A stretch of 53,372 nt of DNA. Origin: JAVBLQ01 sp031553435. GTDB lineage: Bacteria; Bacteroidota; Bacteroidia; Bacteroidales; Azobacteroidaceae. The DNA is taken from positions 1 through 53,372 of the forward strand of contig JAVBLQ010000059.1 in NCBI GenBank assembly GCA_031553435.1. Reading direction: 5' to 3'. A program made the position numbers and the translations under genes. Of the stretch, positions 8,244-16,450 are shown piece after piece (within the stretch, counting starts at the first letter, position 1; the number at the start of each line of letters is the position of its first letter). The notes beneath the pieces were generated by a model. It worked only from the letters and a program-made list of their open reading frames with translations, did not search any database and was not told the DNA's origin.

Positions 8244-8751
8244 TAGCTTTCTCGTTCATCGGCAAAAGATGATGATGGCGTTCGGGGAGTGATTTTTTCA
8301 ATCCGGCCATTACACTTTCCAATGTTACGACCGGAGATAATTTTAACATACCTCCTAAAACAAACATGTTGAAAGCTTTATTATTTTCGGTCTCGATAGA
8401 AGTTTTCATCGCTTCTATCTGATAAATTTTAATATCTTTTCTCGTAGGAGGATGAGGTATTCCGTAATTATCGAAAATAAGGATGCCTCCCGGTTTGACT
8501 GTTTTCTCAAATTTATCCAATGATGGCTGATTGAGAATAATGGCGATATCGTAAGAATTGACAATCGGGGAACTGATCTTTTCATCACTTACAATAACAG
8601 TGACATTAGCTGTTCCTCCACGTTGTTCCGGTCCATAGGATGGAAACCATGTTACTTCTTTATTTTCCATTAACCCGGAATAAGCAAGGATTTTACCCAT
8701 GGAAAGTACTCCTTGTCCACCGAAACCGGCTATGATAATTTCTTTTTTCAC
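8209..8751 (-). CDS. korC: 2-oxoacid:ferredoxin oxidoreductase, gamma subunit
   Basis: This 180-residue subunit begins IIIAGFGGQGVLSMGKIL, the defining gamma-subunit motif, followed by SYGPEQRGGTANVTVIVSD. It belongs to the four-subunit, oxygen-sensitive enzymes that oxidatively decarboxylate 2-oxoacids to acyl-CoA and reduce ferredoxin in the cytoplasm. It is last of the subunit genes (order delta, alpha, beta, gamma), 24 bases after korB. The alpha subunit resembles VorB of the branched 2-oxoacid type, so the substrate may be 2-oxoisovalerate or 2-oxoglutarate; sequence alone does not decide. Confidence 0.88.
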   Translation of the reverse strand: MKKEIIIAGFGGQGVLSMGKILAYSGLMENKEVTWFPSYGPEQRGGTANVTVIVSDEKISSPIVNSYDIAIILNQPSLDKFEKTVKPGGILIFDNYGIPHPPTRKDIKIYQIEAMKTSIETENNKAFNMFVLGGMLKLSPVVTLESVMAGLKKSLPERHHHLLPMNEKAIVKGMEIIKEI

Positions 8752-8775
8752 TTTTAGTTTTTCATTTTTTACTTA

Positions 8776-9546
8776 TTAAACGTTTTTTAAGTCTCCCAAC
8801 GGATACATCGGAAACATATTTTCTTCCATCCAATCATTGGATTTTTCAGGAGTCATTTTCCATCCGGAAGAACAAGTAGATACGAATTCCACGATGGACG
8901 TTCCTTTTTTAGCCATAGAATTTTCGAAAGCCAGCCGAAGCATCTTTTTTGCTTTTTTCACTGCTGCGGAGGTATGTACGCTTTGACGGGTAACGAGACA
9001 AGTGCCTTCCAATTGGGCCAGTAAGTTGGATATTTTCAACGGATAACCGTTCAATTGTTCATTTCGTCCGAAAGGACAAGTCGAAGTCGCCATGTTCATC
9101 AATGTAGTTGGAGCCATCTGACCACCGGTCATTCCATAAATTGCATTGTTGACAAAGATAATGACAATATTTTCACCTCTGTTACAAGCATGAATGGTTT
9201 CCGCAGTACCGATAGCCGCAAGGTCTCCGTCACCCTGATAGGTAAATACCATCTTGTCTGGATTCAGGCGTTTGACGGCTGTAGCAAGTGCGGGTGCGCG
9301 ACCATGTGCAGCTTCCTGCCAGTCGATATCAATATAATTGTATGCAAAAACGGCACAACCCACAGGAGCTATCCCGATTGTTTTTTCTTCGAGTCCCATT
9401 TCATCAATCACTTCGGCAACCAGTTTGTGGATTACACCGTGACTGCATCCCGGACAATAATGCATGTGATTATCGTTCATCAATTTAGGCTTGGCGTAGA
9501 CTAAATTTTCGGGTTTGATTATTTCTGTTAATTCCATATTACTCAA
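8776..9546 (-). CDS. korB: 2-oxoacid:ferredoxin oxidoreductase, beta (TPP-binding) subunit
   Basis: The 256-residue protein has the thiamin-diphosphate signature GDGDLAAIGTAETIHAC with the later NNAIYGMTGGQMAPTT, which completes the Mg-TPP site. The N-terminal CPGCSHGVIHKL is the conserved CxGC segment of beta subunits. It pairs with the alpha subunit to form the decarboxylating active site. A second ATG lies three codons in (MELTE). The gap to the alpha gene (9547-9598) carries one of the inverted repeat blocks described separately. Confidence 0.88.
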   Translation of the reverse strand: MSNMELTEIIKPENLVYAKPKLMNDNHMHYCPGCSHGVIHKLVAEVIDEMGLEEKTIGIAPVGCAVFAYNYIDIDWQEAAHGRAPALATAVKRLNPDKMVFTYQGDGDLAAIGTAETIHACNRGENIVIIFVNNAIYGMTGGQMAPTTLMNMATSTCPFGRNEQLNGYPLKISNLLAQLEGTCLVTRQSVHTSAAVKKAKKMLRLAFENSMAKKGTSIVEFVSTCSSGWKMTPEKSNDWMEENMFPMYPLGDLKNV

Positions 9547-9610
9547 GTGAAGAGCTAAGAGTGAAGAAGTAAGAATATAAATTCTTCACTCCTAGTTCTT
9601 AGTTCTTAAC
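9546..9610. repeat. Inverted repeat block between korB and the alpha-subunit gene
   Basis: Tandem GAAGAGCTAAGAG-like units on the left face ACTCCTAGTTCTTAGTTCTTAAC on the right; the core AGTGAAGAA (9560-9568) pairs perfectly with TTCTTCACT (9582-9590). The right arm runs into the 3' end of the alpha-subunit gene and encodes its last residues (KVKN-stop), so the block has been captured by or has extended into coding sequence. Confidence 0.8.
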
Positions 9611-10687
9611 TTTTAGTTTTTCGTTTAAAGCGTTTAGCACTTCATCCGGTGAAGGAACGATACCTCCGAGACGACCGAAATGTTCGACAGGCAATTTACA
9701 TTCAACGGCCAGTTTCACATCTTCAATCATTTGTCCGGCATTGAGTTCAACGGTGAGTATTCCTTTGATTTTCCCAATGTGAGCGACAATCGCTTTGGAT
9801 GGGAAAGGCCATAAGGTGATAGGACGAAGCAAGCCGACTTTAATTCCTTCCGCACGAGCCAGTTCCATCGCTTTTTGACTGATCCGGGCGGCTGATCCGA
9901 ATGCCACAATCAAATATTCGGCATCATCACATAAGAATTCTTCCCAGCGGGCTTCTGTTTTGTCAATCAATTGATATTTAGTCTGGAAGCGGATGTTATT
10001 TTGTTCCATGATAGCCGAATCCAATTCCAATGAAGTGATAACATTGGGTTTTCTATCTTTGGGTTTGCCTAGAGTCGCCCAAGGTTGTTCTTTTCTGATT
10101 TCCTCTTCTGTTTTTCTCGGACGAAATGGAGGTAAAACTACTTTTTCCATCATCTGCCCGATAACTCCATCCGACAGGATCATCACGGGATTATTATATT
10201 TGAATGCCAGGTCAAAACCTAGTGCCACATGATCTGCCATTTCCTGTACGGAATTAGGCGCCAATGTGATTAATTTATAATCACCGTGTCCGCCACCTTT
10301 TACTGTTTGGAAATAATCGGCCTGGCTGGGTTGGATGGTTCCTAATCCGGGACCTCCTCTCATTACATTGACAATCAATGCGGGTAATTCAGCTCCGGCC
10401 ATATAAGAAATTCCTTCTTGTTTCAGGCTGATTCCCGGGCTCGAAGATGATGTCATTACTCTTTTGCCGCAGGCAGTCCCACCATATACCATGTTGATTG
10501 CTGCGGTTTCGCTTTCGGCCTGAAGGACTACCATACCTGTGGTTTCCCAAGGTTTTTCTTCCATCAGGGTTTCCATTATTTCTGATTGCGGAGTGATCGG
10601 ATAACCGAAGTAACCATCTGCTCCATAGCGGATAGCTGCATGGGCAATGGCTTCGTTTCCTTTCATCAACTTTATATCTTGTGTCAT
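9599..10687 (-). CDS. vorB: 2-oxoacid:ferredoxin oxidoreductase, alpha subunit (VorB-like)
   Basis: The 362-residue subunit opens with LMKGNEAIAHAAIRYGADGYFGYPITPQSE, the pyrimidine-binding domain signature of alpha subunits, followed by QAESETAAINMVYGGTACGKRVMTSSSSPG and a C-terminal transketolase-like domain near residues 240-350 (VAFGSAARISQKAM). Similarity is greatest to the 3-methyl-2-oxobutanoate (VorB) type, which would suit the branched-chain genes upstream. The ATG at 10687 was preferred; a GTG at 10702 would overlap the ferredoxin gene by four bases. Cytoplasmic, oxygen-labile. Confidence 0.85.
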   Translation of the reverse strand: MTQDIKLMKGNEAIAHAAIRYGADGYFGYPITPQSEIMETLMEEKPWETTGMVVLQAESETAAINMVYGGTACGKRVMTSSSSPGISLKQEGISYMAGAELPALIVNVMRGGPGLGTIQPSQADYFQTVKGGGHGDYKLITLAPNSVQEMADHVALGFDLAFKYNNPVMILSDGVIGQMMEKVVLPPFRPRKTEEEIRKEQPWATLGKPKDRKPNVITSLELDSAIMEQNNIRFQTKYQLIDKTEARWEEFLCDDAEYLIVAFGSAARISQKAMELARAEGIKVGLLRPITLWPFPSKAIVAHIGKIKGILTVELNAGQMIEDVKLAVECKLPVEHFGRLGGIVPSPDEVLNALNEKLKVKN

Positions 10688-10698
10688 ATTTTCACCTT

Positions 10699-10923
10699 TC
10701 ACAATTTCACTTTATAGACTGTTATACATCCATCCGGGCACACATATCCGCAACTGGCGCATCCGATACAATCGTCCGGGTTTTTCATGTATGCGAAATT
10801 GTAGCCTCTGTTGTTTACTTCTTTTTTCAGATCAAGGACTTTTGTCGGGCAAGCGACCACACAAAGGTTACAACCCTTGCATCTTTCGATATTTACGACT
10901 ACAGCGCCTTTTATTTTTGCCAT
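10699..10923 (-). CDS. korD: 2-oxoacid:ferredoxin oxidoreductase, delta (2[4Fe-4S]) subunit
   Basis: A 74-residue ferredoxin with two complete cluster motifs: CKGCNLCVVACP and CIGCASCGYVCPDGC. It carries electrons from the TPP site to free ferredoxin. It is first of the four subunit genes and starts 18 bases after the upstream TPR gene ends, so the five genes are almost certainly cotranscribed. The size is usual for delta subunits. Confidence 0.88.
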   Translation of the reverse strand: MAKIKGAVVVNIERCKGCNLCVVACPTKVLDLKKEVNNRGYNFAYMKNPDDCIGCASCGYVCPDGCITVYKVKL

Positions 10924-10940
10924 AAAAATTTATTTAATTT

Positions 10941-12041
10941 TCAACTTTCCATTCTTTTAAGTTCTTCCAATTGTTTAGCCAATTCTTCCGTTGAATCTTT
11001 TGAATTCTTTATTCCTTCTTCCAGGGCTTTGATGGCTTTTTCCAGCTCTCCTAATTTTATCAGACATTTAGATTGATATAGATATAGAAAAGCGGAATAA
11101 GGGTCTAAAGATATAGCTTTTCCTAAATATTTCAAAGCTTTGTCCCAAGCCTCAATTTCCATACAAATATTTGCAGCCAGAAGATGTATAATGAAATGAT
11201 CAGGAGAAATTTTCAGGTATTCATCCGCTTTTTCGAGCGCCTTGATATGGTTGCCGTTTTCTTTATAAGAATAAATAAGGTTCAGCATATCAGCCGGAGT
11301 TTTTTTTCCCAGAGAAGCAGCAAATTCAAATGCATCAATGGATTTTTCTTTTTCTCCGATCTCTTTGTATATCAACCCTAAACGACTCCATGTTTCGGCA
11401 TCCATCGGATTTAGCTCTCGTATTTGTTCGCATAAACGAGCTCCATTTTCCGTATCATTAATTGCCAGATAACTTTGAAGTTGTATCCATAATATATCTA
11501 CATTGTCCTTCAATTTTATTTTCGGCAAAATTTCTTTGACAACATCTATTGTTGCTTCATAAAGATCTACCTGAAATAAGGATTCTGCCATTGCCAGATA
11601 GACAATCGACAGATCTTCTATATTATTGGCGTATTTTTTCTTCGTCTGGGAGAAAAGGGAAAATGCATTTTCTTCCATTCCCAACTCCAATAACGAAGTC
11701 AGTTTGAAACCGTCGATCCAAACCTTGTTCAACGATTTGCAATTTTCACACAGTTCCAGCAAATCGTCCCAGAGTTCGTAGTCGTCTAATATTTGCAGAA
11801 TATCATAGATCATGTCGACATTGTTGGGATGGATTTTGAGTGCATGGCGAACAGCAAACCGTCCTTCTTCCACTTTATCCAATGAGAAATAAGTGTCAAT
11901 GATTTCACAAAGATCATCCGGATCAAAATATCCGGGCTTAATCCCTTTGTTGATCATATCTTCCCATGAAAGAAAAGCTTCTGAAAAAGGCTCTTCGTTT
12001 TCTTCGGAATCAAAATCGTTATAGCTGAAATTATCCCTCAT
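10941..12041 (-). CDS. Cytoplasmic tetratricopeptide repeat protein
   Basis: 366 residues, no signal peptide, with an acidic N-terminus (DFDSEENEEPFSE) then repeated helix pairs. Clear TPR units are AETWSRLGLIYKEIGEKEKSIDAFEFAASLG (near 215), IIHLLAANICMEIEAWDKALKYLGKAISLDP (near 285) and AFLYLYQSKCLIKLGELEKAIKALEEGI (near 320). Its start overlaps the 3' end of glnS by 11 bases and it runs straight into korD. TPR scaffolds bind other proteins; the partner is unknown, though its position suggests assembly or control of the oxidoreductase. Confidence 0.8.
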   Translation of the reverse strand: MRDNFSYNDFDSEENEEPFSEAFLSWEDMINKGIKPGYFDPDDLCEIIDTYFSLDKVEEGRFAVRHALKIHPNNVDMIYDILQILDDYELWDDLLELCENCKSLNKVWIDGFKLTSLLELGMEENAFSLFSQTKKKYANNIEDLSIVYLAMAESLFQVDLYEATIDVVKEILPKIKLKDNVDILWIQLQSYLAINDTENGARLCEQIRELNPMDAETWSRLGLIYKEIGEKEKSIDAFEFAASLGKKTPADMLNLIYSYKENGNHIKALEKADEYLKISPDHFIIHLLAANICMEIEAWDKALKYLGKAISLDPYSAFLYLYQSKCLIKLGELEKAIKALEEGIKNSKDSTEELAKQLEELKRMES

Positions 12042-13734
12042 TCTTTGCTATTTTGGACCAGGTGTCTTTCAGAGAGACTGTCCTATTGAAAATTAAATGA
12101 TCTTTTGTGCTATCAGGATCCAGATTGAAATAGCCCAAACGTTGAAATTGAAAATGATCGAGAGGTTTGGCTTTAGCCAATTCAGCTTCGACACGGCAAC
12201 CGGAAACGATTTTCAAAGAGTCGGGGTTTAACATTTCCCTGAAATCTTTGTCTTTTTCCTCGCTTGGGTTTTCGCAATCAAAAAGCCTGTCGTATAACCT
12301 GACTTCGGCAGGAATGCTATGCTCTACAGATACCCAGTGAATAGTGCCCTTTACTTTGCGATTGCTTTCCGGCATACCGCTTTTGGTGTTGGGATCGTAT
12401 TCTGCATAAACTTCTTCAATTTCACCGCCGGCATTCTTTTTGCATCCTGTACATTTTACGATGTAAGCATTTTTCAGTCGGACTTCTTGGCCGGGAGTCA
12501 TCCTGAAATATTTCTTCGGAGCATCTTCCATGAAATCTTCCTGTTCGATGTAGAGTTCACGGCTGAAGGCGATTTCATGACTTCCCATGCTTTCATCTTC
12601 AGGATTGTTGATGGCTTCCATCATTTCGGTTTGTCCTTCCGGGTAATTGGTGATGATCAGTTTTACCGGATTGATAACTGCGGATACACGTGGGGCTTTG
12701 GCATTCAAATTCTCACGAACAGCATGTTCCAGTAAAGCGACATCAATAATTCCGTCGTATTTTGTATATCCTATTTTATCAATAAATTTATGAATGGATG
12801 CAGGTGTATAGCCTCTTCTTCTGAACCCGCAGATAGTTGGCATGCGGGGATCGTCCCATCCGTTGACTAAACCTTCTTTAACCAGTTGGAGTAATTTTCT
12901 TTTACTCATAACGGTATAGGTCAGATTCAAGCGGTTGAATTCTATTTGTCGCGGACGATAGTCATCCGTTTTCAATTCATCGATGAACCAATCGTATAAC
13001 GGACGATGGACTTCAAATTCCAATGTACACAATGAGTGAGTTACACCTTCGAAATAATCGCTTTCGCCATGGGCAAAATCATACATCGGATAGGCTTTCC
13101 ATTGCGTGCCTGTGCGATGATGAGGATGTTTGATGATACGATAAATGATCGGATCACGAAAGTGCATATTGGGCGAAGCCATATCTATTTTAGCCCGTAA
13201 CACCATACTGCCTTCTTCAAAAGCGCCTTCATTCATTTTTTGAAACAAATCAAGATTTTCTTCAACAGGCCTGTTGCGGAAAGGACTTTCAATTCCTGGT
13301 TGAGTAGGTGTTCCTTTTTGTTTGGCAATCTCTTCGGAAGATTGTTCATCAATATAAGCTTTTCCTTTTTTTATCAGTTGAACAGCAAAGTCCCATAACT
13401 GACCGAAATAATCGGATGCATAAAAAACGTTTTCCCATTGAAAACCCAGCCATTGAATGTCTTCCATAATGGAATCTACGTACTCAACATCTTCTTTAAC
13501 AGGATTAGTATCATCAAAACGAAGGTTGCATATGCCTCCGTATTTTTTTGCAATTCCAAAATCAAGACAAATTGCTTTGGCGTGACCGATGTGAAGATAG
13601 CCATTCGGTTCTGGTGGGAATCGGGTTTGTATTCTGCCGTTATTTTTACCTTCTGCTAAATCTTTTTCTACTATGGTTTCGATGAAATTAAGTGATTTCT
13701 TATTTTCATCTGTATTATTTGTCAGTTCAATCAT
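12031..13734 (-). CDS. glnS: Glutaminyl-tRNA synthetase
   Basis: A 567-residue class I synthetase charging tRNA-Gln with glutamine. It shows the HIGH box in FPPEPNGYLHIGHAKAICLDFG, DDTNPVKEDVEYVDSI, and a KMSKS-type loop VMSKRKLLQLV near residue 240; the C-terminal anticodon-binding barrels follow. The ATG at 13734 (MIELTNN) is preferred over an upstream in-frame start at 13830 because the extra residues lie in intergenic repeat sequence and match nothing. Having glnS implies direct Gln charging. It follows ilvC after a gap with a hairpin block. Confidence 0.95.
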   Translation of the reverse strand: MIELTNNTDENKKSLNFIETIVEKDLAEGKNNGRIQTRFPPEPNGYLHIGHAKAICLDFGIAKKYGGICNLRFDDTNPVKEDVEYVDSIMEDIQWLGFQWENVFYASDYFGQLWDFAVQLIKKGKAYIDEQSSEEIAKQKGTPTQPGIESPFRNRPVEENLDLFQKMNEGAFEEGSMVLRAKIDMASPNMHFRDPIIYRIIKHPHHRTGTQWKAYPMYDFAHGESDYFEGVTHSLCTLEFEVHRPLYDWFIDELKTDDYRPRQIEFNRLNLTYTVMSKRKLLQLVKEGLVNGWDDPRMPTICGFRRRGYTPASIHKFIDKIGYTKYDGIIDVALLEHAVRENLNAKAPRVSAVINPVKLIITNYPEGQTEMMEAINNPEDESMGSHEIAFSRELYIEQEDFMEDAPKKYFRMTPGQEVRLKNAYIVKCTGCKKNAGGEIEEVYAEYDPNTKSGMPESNRKVKGTIHWVSVEHSIPAEVRLYDRLFDCENPSEEKDKDFREMLNPDSLKIVSGCRVEAELAKAKPLDHFQFQRLGYFNLDPDSTKDHLIFNRTVSLKDTWSKIAKNEG

Positions 13735-13788
13735 GATAAAATCCGGTTTGTTTTTGAACGGCAAAATTACGTAATATAATTGAAAATG

Positions 13789-13835
13789 GAAAGTTGAAAA
13801 TGATTTTCGGGTGCAAACCTTCATTTTCAACTTTC
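13789..13835. repeat. Perfect 15-bp inverted repeat between ilvC and glnS
   Basis: GAAAGTTGAAAATGA (13789-13803) and TCATTTTCAACTTTC (13821-13835) are exact reverse complements with a 17-base loop. A further CAACT follows the right arm. It is a member of the family of intergenic inverted blocks made of short tandem units seen throughout this window. No T-run, so not a plain terminator. Confidence 0.85.
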
Positions 13836-13899
13836 AACTATAACCGGAAAGAGGGAATTTTATTCTAGGAAAAGCAATAATTTTTTCCAGATTTGATCC

Positions 13900-14946
13900 T
13901 TAATTGTTTTCCGGTCTTAATTTCCGGACAACAGCTCCGGTTCTCCACATTTCGCTTTCGCGCAATGCTTTCAATTCTTCTTCCAGTTTTTCGCGATAAT
14001 CGGCTTTTGAATTGCTATCGATTGAGCGTTGTGCTTCATTTCCACAAGCAACTTCTTTGTATAATTTTTCGAATACAGGTTTGGTTGCATTATGGAAAGG
14101 GGTCATCCAGTCTAAAGCTCCGCGTTGTGCGGTAGTAGAGCAATTGGCATACATCCAATCCATTCCGTTTTCTGCAAACAGAGGCATCAATGATTGAGTT
14201 AGTTCTTCCACTGTTTCATTGAATGCTTCGGAAGGGGAGTGGCCATTTTCACGAAGAACTTCGTATTGAGCCAATAACATTCCTTGAATGGCACCCATTA
14301 ATGTTCCGCGTTCACCTGTTAAGTCAGAATATACTTCACGTTTGAAGTCTGTTTCAAACAAATAACCTGAACCAACACCGATACCTAGTGCAATTACTCT
14401 TTCTTTGGCACGGCCTGTTGCATCCTGAAAGATGGCATAGCTGGAATTTAATCCGCGTCCTTCCAGGAACATACGGCGCAAAGATGTTCCTGAACCCTTT
14501 GGAGCAACCAGAATTACATCAATGTCTGCAGAAGGAATAATTCCGGTTCTTTCTTTGTAAGTAATGCCAAAGCCGTGAGAGAAATACAATGCTTTACCTG
14601 CTGTCAGATATGGTTTGATGCGAGGCCAGACTTCAATCTGAGCTGCATCCGAAAGCAGATATTGAATGATAGTCGCTTTTTGGCAGGCTTCTTCGATATC
14701 GAAAAGGGTTTCTCCGGGAACCCAACCATCGGCGATGGCTTTTTCCCATGTTTTTCCTCCTTTGCGTTGTCCGACGATTACATTGAATCCGTTGTCACGC
14801 AAGTTCATGGATTGTCCTGGGCCTTGTACGCCATAACCGATTATTGCGATCGTTTCGTTTTTTAATACTTCTCTTGCTTTTTCCAATGGAAATTCTTCGC
14901 GGGTGACTACATTTTCTTCTACACCGCCAAAATTCATGATAGCCAT
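13900..14946 (-). CDS. ilvC: Ketol-acid reductoisomerase (NADP+)
   Basis: 348 residues, class I. It converts acetolactate or acetohydroxybutyrate to the dihydroxy acids in valine, leucine and isoleucine synthesis. The Rossmann motif is IIGYGVQGPGQSMNLRDNG with VGQRKGG (basic residues fitting NADPH); LVAPKGSGTSLRRMF and the metal-binding acids of the knotted C-terminal domain (DLTGERGTLMGAIQG, ETVEELTQSLMPLF) are present. It is separated from ilvN by a thioesterase and pdxST, with a 23-base gap to pdxT, all in one direction under the attenuator at 21.4 kb. Confidence 0.95.
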   Translation of the reverse strand: MAIMNFGGVEENVVTREEFPLEKAREVLKNETIAIIGYGVQGPGQSMNLRDNGFNVIVGQRKGGKTWEKAIADGWVPGETLFDIEEACQKATIIQYLLSDAAQIEVWPRIKPYLTAGKALYFSHGFGITYKERTGIIPSADIDVILVAPKGSGTSLRRMFLEGRGLNSSYAIFQDATGRAKERVIALGIGVGSGYLFETDFKREVYSDLTGERGTLMGAIQGMLLAQYEVLRENGHSPSEAFNETVEELTQSLMPLFAENGMDWMYANCSTTAQRGALDWMTPFHNATKPVFEKLYKEVACGNEAQRSIDSNSKADYREKLEEELKALRESEMWRTGAVVRKLRPENN

Positions 14947-14969
14947 TTTTTTAATTTTTATATGTTAGA

Positions 14970-15542
14970 TTATTTGTTTAACATTAAATGATTTACAAAA
15001 TACAGATGTACGAGTGTGCTGGAAGTTAATTCCGGATGATAGGATGTAACCAGCATATTTTTTTCTTTTGCTGCAACAATATGATTATCAACAACGGATA
15101 AGATTTCTACATCTTTGCCGACCGACTCGATAAACGGAGCACGGATAAATGTCATCGGAACTTTTCCGATTCCTTTGAATTCACTTTCGGTAAAGAAACT
15201 TCCCAGTTGTCGCCCATAAGCATTTCGCCTGACTTGAATGTCCATTACTTCCAAATGAGTTTTGTCGTCATTTTCTATATTTTTGGCCAGAAGAATCATC
15301 CCTGCACAGGTTCCGAATGTCGGCATTCCTTTCTCAATCATTGTTTTAATGTCTTGGAATAGATCCAGATCGTGTAGCAATTTGCCTATGACGGTACTTT
15401 CGCCTCCGGGGATAATCAAGCCACTCATATTGTTTTGCAGGTCAGATTTTTTCCTGATTTCAAAATGTTCTATATGAAGCTTGTCCAATATTTGTTCATG
15501 TTCCAGAAATGCTCCTTGTAGCGCTAATACTCCGATTTTCAT
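14970..15542 (-). CDS. pdxT: Pyridoxal 5'-phosphate synthase glutaminase subunit
   Basis: 190 residues, class I glutamine amidotransferase that feeds ammonia to PdxS. It shows GVLALQGAFLEHEQIL, the oxyanion strip LIIPGGESTVIGKLL, the nucleophile loop GTCAGMILLA with the catalytic Cys, and the His-Glu pair in SYHPELT near the C-terminus. Only three bases separate it from pdxS. The pair makes PLP directly from ribose 5-phosphate, glyceraldehyde 3-phosphate and glutamine (DXP-independent route). Confidence 0.95.
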   Translation of the reverse strand: MKIGVLALQGAFLEHEQILDKLHIEHFEIRKKSDLQNNMSGLIIPGGESTVIGKLLHDLDLFQDIKTMIEKGMPTFGTCAGMILLAKNIENDDKTHLEVMDIQVRRNAYGRQLGSFFTESEFKGIGKVPMTFIRAPFIESVGKDVEILSVVDNHIVAAKEKNMLVTSYHPELTSSTLVHLYFVNHLMLNK

Positions 15543-15545
15543 GTA

Positions 15546-16421
15546 TTATTTTCCTCTTTCAGCCATCAATAATTGGATTTCACTTTCGTTGATCCCGACC
15601 ATAGCTTCACCTAAATCTTTTGAGATTTCAGCTAAAATATGTGGATCATTGTAATTTGTTACAGCTTTTACAATGGCTTGCGCTCTTTTTTCCGGGTTTC
15701 CGGATTTGAAAATTCCTGATCCGACAAATACGCCTTCTGCACCTAATTGCATCATCAGAGCGGCATCTGCGGGAGTTGCCACACCTCCGGCGGCGAAATT
15801 GACAACGGGTAGTTTGCCGTTTTCGTGAACATATTTAATCAGATGGAAAGGGACCTGTAATTCTTTGGCTGCGTGATACAATTCATCTTCCTGCATGTTT
15901 TGAACACGACGGATTTCAGACATCATGGCACGCATATGGCGTACAGCTTGTACTACATCGCCGGTTCCGGGTTCTCCTTTGGTGCGGATCATAGAGGCGC
16001 CTTCTTCAATGCGGCGCAATGCTTCTCCCAAGTCTTTTGCTCCGCAAACAAAAGGTACTTTGAATTTGGTTTTATCGATATGGTATTTATCATCAGCAGG
16101 TGATAATACTTCACTTTCGTCGATATAATCGATTTCGATGGCTTCTAAAATTTGGGCTTCAACAAAATGACCGATCCGCACTTTGGCCATCACCGGAATA
16201 CTGACTGCGCTTTGAATGCCTTGTATCATTTTTGGATCGCTCATCCTGGATACACCACCGGCAGCTCTGATATCGGCAGGGATTCTTTCCAAAGCCATAA
16301 CAGCGGCTGCTCCGGCTTTTTCTGCAATAACAGCTTGTTCTGGAGTTGAAACATCCATGATTACTCCGCCTTTCAGCATTTGAGCCAGGTTTTTATTTAA
16401 TTCGTATCTTTCGTTTTTCAT
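15546..16421 (-). CDS. pdxS: Pyridoxal 5'-phosphate synthase, synthase subunit
   Basis: 291 residues, a highly conserved (beta/alpha)8 barrel. Marks are LAQMLKGGVIMDVSTPEQA (active-site Asp and the first lysine region), VMALERIPADIRAAGGVSRM, VPVMAKVRIGHFVEAQ with the catalytic Lys, PFVCGAKDLGEALRRI and NFAAGGVATPADAALMMQLG. It is placed inside the branched-chain operon between the thioesterase and ilvC. PLP is the cofactor of the final branched-chain transaminase, which may be why the genes travel together; that is inference. Confidence 0.95.
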   Translation of the reverse strand: MKNERYELNKNLAQMLKGGVIMDVSTPEQAVIAEKAGAAAVMALERIPADIRAAGGVSRMSDPKMIQGIQSAVSIPVMAKVRIGHFVEAQILEAIEIDYIDESEVLSPADDKYHIDKTKFKVPFVCGAKDLGEALRRIEEGASMIRTKGEPGTGDVVQAVRHMRAMMSEIRRVQNMQEDELYHAAKELQVPFHLIKYVHENGKLPVVNFAAGGVATPADAALMMQLGAEGVFVGSGIFKSGNPEKRAQAIVKAVTNYNDPHILAEISKDLGEAMVGINESEIQLLMAERGK

Positions 16422-16450
16422 TTTTTGATAATTCTCTTTTTTATTTTATG

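Noticed and set aside
13735..13830. N-terminal extension of glnS from 13830.
   Set aside because: The added residues come from the inverted repeat block and do not fit the synthetase family, which starts near the ATG at 13734.
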